In this document: piece by piece, positions 44,165 through 51,321 of the stretch | Layout of the letters: each line of letters opens with the position of its first letter | Position numbering within the stretch: position 1 is the first letter of the stretch | NCBI RefSeq assembly: GCF_002094885.1 | Contig: NZ_MSIT01000011.1 | Location: 28,633-92,632 of the forward strand | Length of the DNA stretch: 64,000 nt | Direction of reading: 5' to 3' | Source: Salibaculum halophilum | GTDB taxonomy: Bacteria > Pseudomonadota > Alphaproteobacteria > Rhodobacterales > Rhodobacteraceae | Made by a program: the position numbers and the translations under genes | The notes under the pieces: generated by a model | The model's database searches: none | What the model was told of the DNA's origin: nothing | What the model saw: the letters and a program-made list of their open reading frames with translations, nothing else

Positions 44165-44601
44165 GCGACTATCAACTGACACCGACGGTCGCGCTGGCCC
44201 CGGATGAAACCGTGCAGGCCAGTTTCACCGCCGACCGCATGACCTACTGGCGCGACATGGCCTGGATGGCGGCGGTCGCCATGCTGGCGGGCATGGGCGT
44301 GCTCTGGGCCATTGGCAACCCGCATGTCTGGACCGGCGCCATCGGCGGGCTTGCCGCCATCGCCCTGCGCGGCTGGTATGTCATGAGCGACGAGATGGGC
44401 GTGCGTTGGGACCTGACCGACCGGCGCCTGCTGGGCCCGGCCGGCCGCGACATCGCCCTGGGCGAGATCGAGACGGTGCGCCGGTTGGGCTCGGCGGTGC
44501 AGGTGGTCACCGCGTCGGGCGACAAGCACCTGATCAAGTACCAGGCCGACGCGCCCGCCGTCATGGTGCGGCTTCAACGTGCAAAAGGGGGGCCGGGATG
44601 A
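44161..44601 (+). CDS. Small membrane protein with PH-like domain (third of three between pyrB and pyrC')
   Basis: A 146-residue protein with two central hydrophobic segments (about residues 36-53 and 58-73) and a C-terminal domain with WDLTDRRLLGPAGRDIALGEIETVRRLGSAVQVVT. This is the strand pattern of bacterial PH-like domains. It resembles the product of 43176-43607 in plan, not closely in sequence. It overlaps the upstream ORF and pyrC' by four bases each. Confidence 0.75.
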   Translation: MSDYQLTPTVALAPDETVQASFTADRMTYWRDMAWMAAVAMLAGMGVLWAIGNPHVWTGAIGGLAAIALRGWYVMSDEMGVRWDLTDRRLLGPAGRDIALGEIETVRRLGSAVQVVTASGDKHLIKYQADAPAVMVRLQRAKGGPG

Positions 44602-45869
44602 AAATGCTGATCGAGAATGCCCGGCTTGTCGACCCCGAGGCCGGCAGCGAGACCCCGGGCGCGGTGCTGATCGAAGGCGCGCGCATCGGCGACGTGATCA
44701 CCGGCGACACCGCCGGGATCGAGGCCGCCCGCGTCGACGCGGGCGGCGCCTGCCTGGCCCCCGGGATCGTGGACATCGGCGTGAAGGTCTCCGAGCCGGG
44801 CGAGCGCCACAAGGAGAGCTTTGCCAGCGCGGGCCGGGCGGCCGTGGCCGGGGGCGTTACCACCATCGTGACCCGCCCCGACACGCAGCCGGCCATCGAC
44901 ACGCCGGAAACGCTGGAATTCGTCGAACGCCGGGCCAGCGCCGACACGCCGGTCACGGTGTTGCCCATGGCCGCCCTGACCAAGGGCCGCGCGGGCCGCG
45001 AGATGACCGAGATCGGCCTTTTGATGGACGCCGGCGCCGTGGCCTTTTCGGATGCCGACCGGGTCGTGACCGACACGCGGGTCTTTGCCCGCGCGCTGAC
45101 CTACGCGCGCTCACTCGACGCGCTGGTGATCGGCCATGTGCAGGACCCGGGCCTGTCGGCAGGGGCGGCAGTGACCAGCGGCAAGTTCGCCGCGCTGCGG
45201 GGGCTGCCGGGGGTGTCGCCCATGGCGGAACGCATGGGGCTGGACCGCGACATCGCCCTGCTGGAGATGACCGGCGCCACCTATCATGCCGACCAGATCA
45301 CCACCGCCCGCGCCCTGCCTGCGCTGGCACGGGCCAAGCGCAACGGGCTGGACATCACCGCCGGGGTCGGGGTGCATCACCTGACGCTCAACGAGTTGGA
45401 CGTGGCCGACTACCGCAGTTTCTTCAAGCTCAAGCCGCCGCTGCGCGCCGAGGACGACCGCCAGGCCGTGGTCGAGGCGCTGGGCGCGGGGCTGATCGAT
45501 GTCATCTCGTCCATGCACACCCCGCAGGACGAGGAATCCAAGCGCCTGCCCTTCGAAGAGGCCGCCAGCGGCGCCGTGGCCCTGGAAACCCTGCTACCGG
45601 CCGCGCTGCGGCTGGTCCATGCCGGCGCGCTGAGCCTGCCGCAGTTGTTCCGGGCCTTGTCGCTGACCCCGTCGGCGCGGCTCGGGTTGGAGACCGGCCG
45701 CCTGGCCCGGGGCGCCCCGGCGGACCTGGTGCTGTTCGACCCCGACGCCAGCTACCGCCTCGACCGGGCCGCGCTGCAGTCGAAATCGCGCAACACGCCC
45801 TTCGACGGGGCCATCCTGCAAGGCCGGGTGCTGGGCACCTGGTCGGGGGGGCAGCGTGTTTTCGGCTGA
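44598..45869 (+). CDS. pyrC': Dihydroorotase-like protein lacking metal ligands (PyrC'-type pseudo-enzyme)
   Basis: A 423-residue amidohydrolase-fold protein. Active dihydroorotases have D-x-H-x-H before the REPG loop; here the sequence is Asp59-Ile-Gly61-Val-Lys63 before SEPG, so both zinc histidines are lost. The late catalytic Asp of the usual (T/S)DHAPH is also absent (ISSMHTPQ). His180 and the HHLTLNE histidines remain. This matches non-catalytic PyrC' subunits that are structurally required partners of PyrB. An active dihydroorotase should exist elsewhere. It overlaps the preceding gene by ATGA. Confidence 0.85.
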   Translation: MKMLIENARLVDPEAGSETPGAVLIEGARIGDVITGDTAGIEAARVDAGGACLAPGIVDIGVKVSEPGERHKESFASAGRAAVAGGVTTIVTRPDTQPAIDTPETLEFVERRASADTPVTVLPMAALTKGRAGREMTEIGLLMDAGAVAFSDADRVVTDTRVFARALTYARSLDALVIGHVQDPGLSAGAAVTSGKFAALRGLPGVSPMAERMGLDRDIALLEMTGATYHADQITTARALPALARAKRNGLDITAGVGVHHLTLNELDVADYRSFFKLKPPLRAEDDRQAVVEALGAGLIDVISSMHTPQDEESKRLPFEEAASGAVALETLLPAALRLVHAGALSLPQLFRALSLTPSARLGLETGRLARGAPADLVLFDPDASYRLDRAALQSKSRNTPFDGAILQGRVLGTWSGGQRVFG

Positions 45870-45898
45870 GCGGGGCGGCGCCCCGTGGACGGGGCGCA

Positions 45899-45920
45899 GG
45901 CGCTGCGTCGACGCAGCGCC
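45899..45920. repeat. Perfect 22-base palindrome centred on GTCGAC
   Basis: Arms GGCGCTGCGTC/GACGCAGCGCC with no loop, in the gap between pyrC' and plsY. It shares its GCGTCGACGC core with the palindrome at 20733-20750. In RNA it would be a hairpin and may modulate plsY expression relative to the pyr genes. Confidence 0.5.
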
Positions 45921-45941
45921 CCCCGCCCCGCGGGAGGTGCC

Positions 45942-46550
45942 ATGCCCGAGATCGTGACACCTGTTCCCCTGCTCGGCTTCTGGGCGCTGATCGGCTATCT
46001 CGTGGGGTCGATCTCGGCCGGGCTGCTGATGGCGCGGCTCTTCGGGCTGGGCGACCTGCGCCGGATCGGCTCGGGCAATATCGGGGCCACGAATGTGCTG
46101 CGCACGGGCAACCGGGTCGCGGCGGCGCTGACGCTGGCGCTGGACGCGGGCAAGGGTGCCATCGCGGTTTTCCTGGCGCGCGCCTTTGTTGCAGGCGACG
46201 CGGTGCAACTGGCCGGGCTGGCGGCCTTCCTGGGGCATTGTTTCCCGGTCTGGCTGGGCTTTCGCGGCGGCAAGGGGGTGGCGACCTTTCTCGGCACGCT
46301 GCTGGCGCTGGCCTGGCCGCTGGGTCTGGCGGCCTGCGCGACCTGGGCAGCCACGGCGGCGGTGTTCCGCATCTCGTCGCTCTCGGCGCTGGTGGCGGCG
46401 GTGCTGGCGCCGCTCTGGGCGGCGCTGCTCGGGCGGGCGGACCTGGCCCTGCTGTGCGGCGTGCTTGCCGCGGTGATCCTTATGCGCCACGCCGACAACA
46501 TCCGCCGCATCCTGTCAGGGACCGAAAAACGGATCGGAGACAAATCATGA
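45942..46550 (+). CDS. plsY: Glycerol-3-phosphate acyltransferase PlsY
   Basis: A 202-residue inner-membrane enzyme transferring acyl from acyl-phosphate to glycerol-3-phosphate, the first step of phospholipid synthesis. Motif 1 is GSGNIGATNVLR, motif 2 GFRGGKGVATFLG, and the end has RHADNIRRILSGTE (motif 3). GGGAGG lies seven bases before the ATG. plsY next to pyrC is a common gene order. Its stop overlaps the next start (ATGA). Confidence 0.95.
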   Translation: MPEIVTPVPLLGFWALIGYLVGSISAGLLMARLFGLGDLRRIGSGNIGATNVLRTGNRVAAALTLALDAGKGAIAVFLARAFVAGDAVQLAGLAAFLGHCFPVWLGFRGGKGVATFLGTLLALAWPLGLAACATWAATAAVFRISSLSALVAAVLAPLWAALLGRADLALLCGVLAAVILMRHADNIRRILSGTEKRIGDKS

Positions 46551-47080
46551 GATCCCTGCCCCTTTGTCTGGCCCTTGGCCTGTCGCTGCTGCCCGGGTCG
46601 GCAGCCGCGCAGCCCGATATCGCCCACTGGACCGAGACCTACCCGGCCGTGGCGCGGATCATCACCGAAGCGCGCGCCGAATGCCGCGCTTTCGGCGAAG
46701 ACGCACAGCTGATATTCGAGCCGGGCGCGATCACCGCCGATGACCTGGACGGCGACGGCGCGCGGGCCGGGAGCGGCGACTGGGACGACGTGGTCGTGGA
46801 TTTCAACCACATCTTCTGCAACCGCGCGCTCAGCTTCCGGCACGGCACTGGCGGGGCGCCGGTCTATTTCCTGGCCGACGGGCAGCACGTCGCGGCCTGG
46901 ACGACCTTCGGCTATCGCGTGGTGCGCCTCTCGGCCGGCTATCCGGCGGTGATCCTGATCGACCGGCACGGCAGCCTTTGCGACGGCACCGGGGTCGATC
47001 CCTGCGTGCAGGCCATCGTTGTCAGCGATGGCGCCTTTTACACGCCCTTGGCCGATCACCGGGTCGAGAGCGACGAATAG
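46547..47080 (+). CDS. Secreted protein of unknown function
   Basis: A 177-residue protein with a Sec signal peptide (MRSLPLCLALGLSLLPGSAAAQ). The mature part has four cysteines (in RAECRAFGE, HIFCNRALSF, GSLCDGTG and DPCVQAIV), enough for two disulfides. Asp-rich segments DLDGDGARAGSGDWDDVVVDFNH look able to bind a divalent metal. No family recognised. It is coupled to plsY by a four-base overlap. Confidence 0.78.
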   Translation: MRSLPLCLALGLSLLPGSAAAQPDIAHWTETYPAVARIITEARAECRAFGEDAQLIFEPGAITADDLDGDGARAGSGDWDDVVVDFNHIFCNRALSFRHGTGGAPVYFLADGQHVAAWTTFGYRVVRLSAGYPAVILIDRHGSLCDGTGVDPCVQAIVVSDGAFYTPLADHRVESDE

Positions 47081-47173
47081 CCCCGCCCCGCGACAATTCG
47101 TCATTGACCTGCCACCCCGCGATGGCGAAGTCTGGCAGCGACATTCTGACGTTGTCACAACGGAGTTCCATTC

Positions 47174-47545
47174 ATGGATTTCACAACAGCCGTCCGCACC
47201 GCGCTGCTCGAGCGTTACGCGGATTTCCAGGGCCGGTCCAGCCGGTCCGAGTACTGGTGGTTCGTTCTTTTCAACATCCTCGTGCAGGTGTTCTTGAACC
47301 TGCTGGTAAGCATGGCTGCGGCCTTTGCCTTCCTGTCTCTGATCGTCTTGCTCGGCCTGCTGATCCCGGGCATCGCGGTCGGCGTGCGCCGTCTTCACGA
47401 CCTTGGCAAGAGCGGTTGGTGGCTGCTGCTGGGCTTCGTCCCCATAATCGGTGCGATCGTGCTGATCTACTGGTTCGTTCAGCCCGGTGAGGATCGGGCC
47501 AACGCGTGGGGCAATAACCCGCTCGGCCCGGTCAACCCGGCCTGA
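47174..47545 (+). CDS. DUF805 family membrane protein
   Basis: A 123-residue protein with three to four hydrophobic segments, of the DUF805 family. The start MDFTTAVRTALLERYADFQGRSSRSEYWWF and the loop VRRLHDLGKSGWW are characteristic, as is the ending QPGEDRANAWGNNPLG. Function unknown. It is probably transcribed from its own promoter in the 93-base gap upstream. Confidence 0.93.
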   Translation: MDFTTAVRTALLERYADFQGRSSRSEYWWFVLFNILVQVFLNLLVSMAAAFAFLSLIVLLGLLIPGIAVGVRRLHDLGKSGWWLLLGFVPIIGAIVLIYWFVQPGEDRANAWGNNPLGPVNPA

Positions 47546-47562
47546 CCCTTCGCATGAGGGAC

Positions 47563-47588
47563 CCCGGCCGGTCGCGCGGGCGGCCGGG
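47563..47588. terminator. Bidirectional hairpin between the DUF805 gene and gshA
   Basis: A perfect 8-bp GC stem (CCCGGCCG with CGGCCGGG) with a 10-base loop between two convergent genes. No U-tract in either direction, so termination would need Rho or be weak. Confidence 0.5.
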
Positions 47589-47596
47589 CGGGGCGC

Positions 47597-48967
47597 TCAG
47601 TAGCTGAACTCCTTGTAGATCCGGGTCAGGTCGCCGCCCCAGTCGTCGTGGTAGGCCTCGAGCAGTTCGTCCGCCGGGGCTCTGCCGGTTTCAATCGTGT
47701 CCTCCAGCGCGTGCAGGAAGTGGCGCTCGTCCACGACCATGCCGCCAAGCCCGGGCCGGGCGCGGGCCTTGAGCCCGCCACGGGCGATATCGACGACCTC
47801 GCGCGCGAGGTCCTGCATCGCGCGGCCGCCAACGCGGGCCTGCAACCCGTGAACAGCAGCCTCGACGCGCCAGGCCTCGCGCGTCTCGGCATCCCAGTCC
47901 TTGACCAGGTCCCAGGCGGCGTCCAGCGCGCCCTGGTCATACATCAGCCCCACCCAGAAGGCGGGCAGGGCACAAAGCCGCCGCCAGGGGCCGCCGTCGG
48001 CACCGCGCATCTCGATGAATTTCTTGATGCGCGCCTCGGGAAAGATCGTGGTCAGGTGATCGGCCCAGTCCGACAGCGTCGGCACCTCGCCGGGCAGGGC
48101 GGGCAGCCGGCCGTCCAGGAAATCGCGGAAGGACTGGCCGAGCGCGTCGATATAGCGGCCGTCGCGATAGACGAAATACATCGGCACATCGAGCGCGTAG
48201 TCGACCCAGCGCTCGAAGCCCATGCCGTCGTCGAACACCCAGGGCAGCATGCCCGTCCGGTCCGCGTCCAGGTCGCGCCAGATGCGGCTGCGCCAGCTCT
48301 TGTGGCCGTTCAGCCTGCCCTCGAAGAAGGGAGAATTGGCAAACAGCGCCGTGGCCACCGGCTGCAGGGCCAGGGCCACGCGCAGTTTGCGGACCATGTC
48401 CGCCTCGGACTCGAAGTCGAGGTTCACCTGCACGGTGCAGGTGCGATACATCATCTGGGTGCCATGTGTGCCGACCCGGCCCATGTAGTCGGTCATCAGC
48501 CGGTAGCGCCCCTTGGGCATCATCGGCATGTCGCCATGCGTCCAGACCGGGGCGGCACCGAGGCCGATGAAACCCGCGCCGATCTCGTCGGCGATGTCCT
48601 TGACCTCGCGCAGGTGGGTGTTCACCTCGTCGCAGGTCTGGTGGATCGTCTCCAGCGGTGCGCCCGACAGTTCCAGTTGCCCGCCCGGCTCAAGAGAAAC
48701 ATTGGCGCCCTCCTTTTCCAGCCCGACGATGTTCTCGCCCTCGAAGACCGGCGCCCAGCCATAGCGAAAGCGCAGCCCCTCCAGCATGGCCTTGATCGAG
48801 CGTTCGCCGTCATAGGGCAGCGGGCGCAGGGTGTCGGTGCAATAGCCGAACTTTTCGTGCTCGGTGCCGATGCGCCAGTCGGACCTGGGCTTGCAGCCCG
48901 CTTCGAGGTAGGCGGCAAGCTGGTCGCGGCTCTCGATGGGGCCGCCGCCGGACTGGGGAATGGACAT
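47597..48967 (-). CDS. gshA: Glutamate-cysteine ligase, class III (plant/alphaproteobacterial type)
   Basis: A 456-residue ATP-dependent ligase joining glutamate and cysteine, the first step of glutathione synthesis. It belongs to the GCS2-related class of alphaproteobacteria and plants: WRIGTEHEKFGY, VSLEPGGQLELSGAP, HGTQMMYRTCTVQVNLDF and KFIEMRGADGG are conserved segments. It follows rsmE and a small membrane protein gene on the same strand. Confidence 0.94.
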   Translation of the reverse strand: MSIPQSGGGPIESRDQLAAYLEAGCKPRSDWRIGTEHEKFGYCTDTLRPLPYDGERSIKAMLEGLRFRYGWAPVFEGENIVGLEKEGANVSLEPGGQLELSGAPLETIHQTCDEVNTHLREVKDIADEIGAGFIGLGAAPVWTHGDMPMMPKGRYRLMTDYMGRVGTHGTQMMYRTCTVQVNLDFESEADMVRKLRVALALQPVATALFANSPFFEGRLNGHKSWRSRIWRDLDADRTGMLPWVFDDGMGFERWVDYALDVPMYFVYRDGRYIDALGQSFRDFLDGRLPALPGEVPTLSDWADHLTTIFPEARIKKFIEMRGADGGPWRRLCALPAFWVGLMYDQGALDAAWDLVKDWDAETREAWRVEAAVHGLQARVGGRAMQDLAREVVDIARGGLKARARPGLGGMVVDERHFLHALEDTIETGRAPADELLEAYHDDWGGDLTRIYKEFSY

Positions 48968-49064
48968 GGGCGCGCGCCCCTCTCATTTCTGCAATTGTCG
49001 CGACGCTTGGTGCATCGCGCCACCGGGCAAGTCAATGCACGCCGGCTGTGCGTTTCGGCGCGGA

Positions 49065-49574
49065 TCAGCGCAGCCTGCGCGCCCCGGGCGCCGCGCGCGT
49101 CCAGAGCGTGCGCGCCTCGGGTCCGGGCCGGTCGAGCGCCTGCAGCAGGTGATCCAGCCCGACCCCCGGCAGCGCCGCGAAGACGTCGAAGAGCGCATCG
49201 GCCCCGCGCGCATCGGCGGGAATGGTCAGGCGGCTGCCGTCCGCGCCCACCAGCACCCAGTCTGGGCCGCCGGGGTGCAGTTCCAGCCGGGCGAGCGTGT
49301 CCATGTCCATCAACCCGCCGGCCTCGGGGCCCATGTAGGCGACGCGGCGCTCGCGCACCGTGACGATGCCCGGCCCGTCGCCGGCGCGGCGGAACCGCCC
49401 GCGCTGGACCCCGGTAATGACAAGCGCCATCCCGGCCACGACCAGCGCCCAGCCCAGCCAGCGCAGGATGCCGAAAGCGGCCAACCCCCAGTAGAGCCCC
49501 AGTGCCGCCACGCCCAGCCCGATCAGCGCCTCGCGCCAGCGCAGCAGCAGGGCCTTGATCTCGGGGCGGATCAC
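49065..49574 (-). CDS. Membrane protein of unknown function between rsmE and gshA
   Basis: A 169-residue protein with two transmembrane helices (about residues 14-33 and 37-56) and a soluble C-terminal domain with VTVRERRVAYMGPEAGGLMDMDTL. This domain resembles a small beta-rich, PH-like unit. No family name can be given with confidence. Its ATG overlaps the rsmE stop by four bases, so the two are co-translated. Confidence 0.78.
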   Translation of the reverse strand: MIRPEIKALLLRWREALIGLGVAALGLYWGLAAFGILRWLGWALVVAGMALVITGVQRGRFRRAGDGPGIVTVRERRVAYMGPEAGGLMDMDTLARLELHPGGPDWVLVGADGSRLTIPADARGADALFDVFAALPGVGLDHLLQALDRPGPEARTLWTRAAPGARRLR

Positions 49575-50287
49575 CAGTCACCGTGTGCGTTCTGCCACAG
49601 GGTCAGCGCCGCGACCGCCGCCGTGTCGGCGCGAAGGATGCGCGGGCCCAGCGACACGGCGGTGGCGCAGTCCATCGCCTGCAGCCGGGCGCGTTCGCCG
49701 GGGGACAACCCGCCCTCGGGGCCGATCAGGACCGCCGCCGGAGCGCGCAGGGCCGCCGGCAGGCCATCCACGGCCCCGATCCGCGCCTCGTCACAGACCA
49801 TAAGCGCGCGGGCGCCGTCCCAATCGGCCAGCAGCCGGTCCAGCTTCACCGGGTCGGCCACCTCGGGCACATAGGTGCCGCCCGATTGCTCGGCCGCCTC
49901 GACGGCGTGCGCCTGCAGGCGGTCCACCCGCACCCGCTCGGAATTGGTGTGATCGGTCAGCACCGGGCAGATGCGCCGCGCGCCCATCTCGGTGGCCTTC
50001 TCGACGATGAAGTCGGTGCGCGCCTTCTTGACGGGGGCGAAGAGCAGCCAGAGGTCGGGCGGTGCCTGCAGGGGGCGGGTTTGCACCAGGCTGGTCAAGG
50101 TACCGCGCCGCTTGGCGGCCTCGGTCACTTCGGCGTCCCATTCTCCGTCGTGCCCGTTGAACACGGACAGCACCGCCCCCGCGCCCAGGCGCATCACCCC
50201 GAAAAGGTAATGCGCCTGATCGCGGTCGAGGGGAATGGTTTGCCCCGCCCCCAGCGGGTGATCTACATAAAGCCGGACCTTGGACAT
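49571..50287 (-). CDS. rsmE: 16S rRNA (uracil1498-N3)-methyltransferase
   Basis: A 238-residue SPOUT methyltransferase modifying U1498 of 16S rRNA. The trefoil-knot SAM site is AVLIGPEGGLSPGE and SLGPRILRADTAAVAAL; KKARTDFIVEKATEMGARRICPV is the conserved linker. Its start codon is only 11 bases from the divergent ubiA start. Confidence 0.95.
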   Translation of the reverse strand: MSKVRLYVDHPLGAGQTIPLDRDQAHYLFGVMRLGAGAVLSVFNGHDGEWDAEVTEAAKRRGTLTSLVQTRPLQAPPDLWLLFAPVKKARTDFIVEKATEMGARRICPVLTDHTNSERVRVDRLQAHAVEAAEQSGGTYVPEVADPVKLDRLLADWDGARALMVCDEARIGAVDGLPAALRAPAAVLIGPEGGLSPGERARLQAMDCATAVSLGPRILRADTAAVAALTLWQNAHGDW

Positions 50288-50298
50288 GCGGGGACACT

Positions 50299-51264
50299 AT
50301 GACCGGGACGCCCGAGACGCCAGAGCAGGCTGGCACCGTCGCAGATGCCTATCGCGGCAATTGGGTGGACCGTCGTGCGCCCGCGCCGACGCGGCCCTAC
50401 CTGCGGCTGAGCCGCGCCGACCGGCCCATCGGCACATGGCTGCTGCTGCTGCCGTGCTGGTGGGGGCTCGCGCTGGCCATGCTGCAGACCGGGCGCGCGG
50501 ACTGGGGCGATGCCTGGATCGCGCTGGGCTGCGCCGTCGGCGCCGTGCTGATGCGCGGGGCCGGCTGCACCTGGAACGACATCACCGACCGCGACATCGA
50601 CGGCGGGGTCGCGCGGACACGGTCGCGGCCCATCCCCTCGGGCGCGGTGAGCCCGCGCGGCGCGCTGATCTGGATGGCGGCGCAGAGCCTCGTCGCACTG
50701 TTGATCCTGCTGACCTTCAACCTGAACGCGATCCTGCTGGGGGTGCTGGCGCTGGGGCCGGTCTGCGTCTATCCCTTCGCCAAGCGGTTCACCTGGTGGC
50801 CACAGATCTTCCTGGGGCTGGCCTTCAACTGGGGCGCGTTGCTGGCCTATACCGCCCATTCGGGCAGCCTCGGCTGGCCGGCCGTGGCGCTCTACCTCGC
50901 GGGGATGGGCTGGACGCTGTTCTATGACACCGTGTATGCCCATCAGGACGCCGAGGACGATGCCCTGATCGGGGTCAAGTCAACCGCGCGGTTGTTTGGC
51001 GCGGCCACGCCGCGCTGGCTGCGCCGGTTCCTGGTGGCCACGGTCAGCCTGATGGCGCTGGCGGTGATCCTCGCCGGCATCGACCGTTCGGTCCTGGCGC
51101 TGGTGGTGGCGCTGGGCGGGCCCTGGGCGATGGGCTGGCACCTGCTGTGGCAGCTGCGGCAATTCGACCCCGAGGACTCCCCCGGCCTGCTGCGGCTGTT
51201 CCGCTCGAACCGGGACGCCGGTCTGATCCCCCTGCCGTTTTTCGCCGTCGCCCTGATGCTGTGA
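50299..51264 (+). CDS. ubiA: 4-hydroxybenzoate polyprenyltransferase
   Basis: A 321-residue integral membrane prenyltransferase for ubiquinone synthesis, attaching the polyprenyl chain made by IspB to 4-hydroxybenzoate. The first Asp-rich motif is NDITDRDIDGGVARTRSRP and the second YDTVYAHQDAEDD; about eight or nine hydrophobic segments. The N-terminal NWVDRRAPAPTRPYLRLSRADRPIGTWLL fits the family. The start lies 11 bases from the divergent rsmE start. Confidence 0.95.
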   Translation: MTGTPETPEQAGTVADAYRGNWVDRRAPAPTRPYLRLSRADRPIGTWLLLLPCWWGLALAMLQTGRADWGDAWIALGCAVGAVLMRGAGCTWNDITDRDIDGGVARTRSRPIPSGAVSPRGALIWMAAQSLVALLILLTFNLNAILLGVLALGPVCVYPFAKRFTWWPQIFLGLAFNWGALLAYTAHSGSLGWPAVALYLAGMGWTLFYDTVYAHQDAEDDALIGVKSTARLFGAATPRWLRRFLVATVSLMALAVILAGIDRSVLALVVALGGPWAMGWHLLWQLRQFDPEDSPGLLRLFRSNRDAGLIPLPFFAVALML

Positions 51265-51321
51265 TTGAACCCCGCCGGGCGAGGGCCTATGCAGTCGCGA
51301 CCCTGCCCAAGTCGAGGACCC

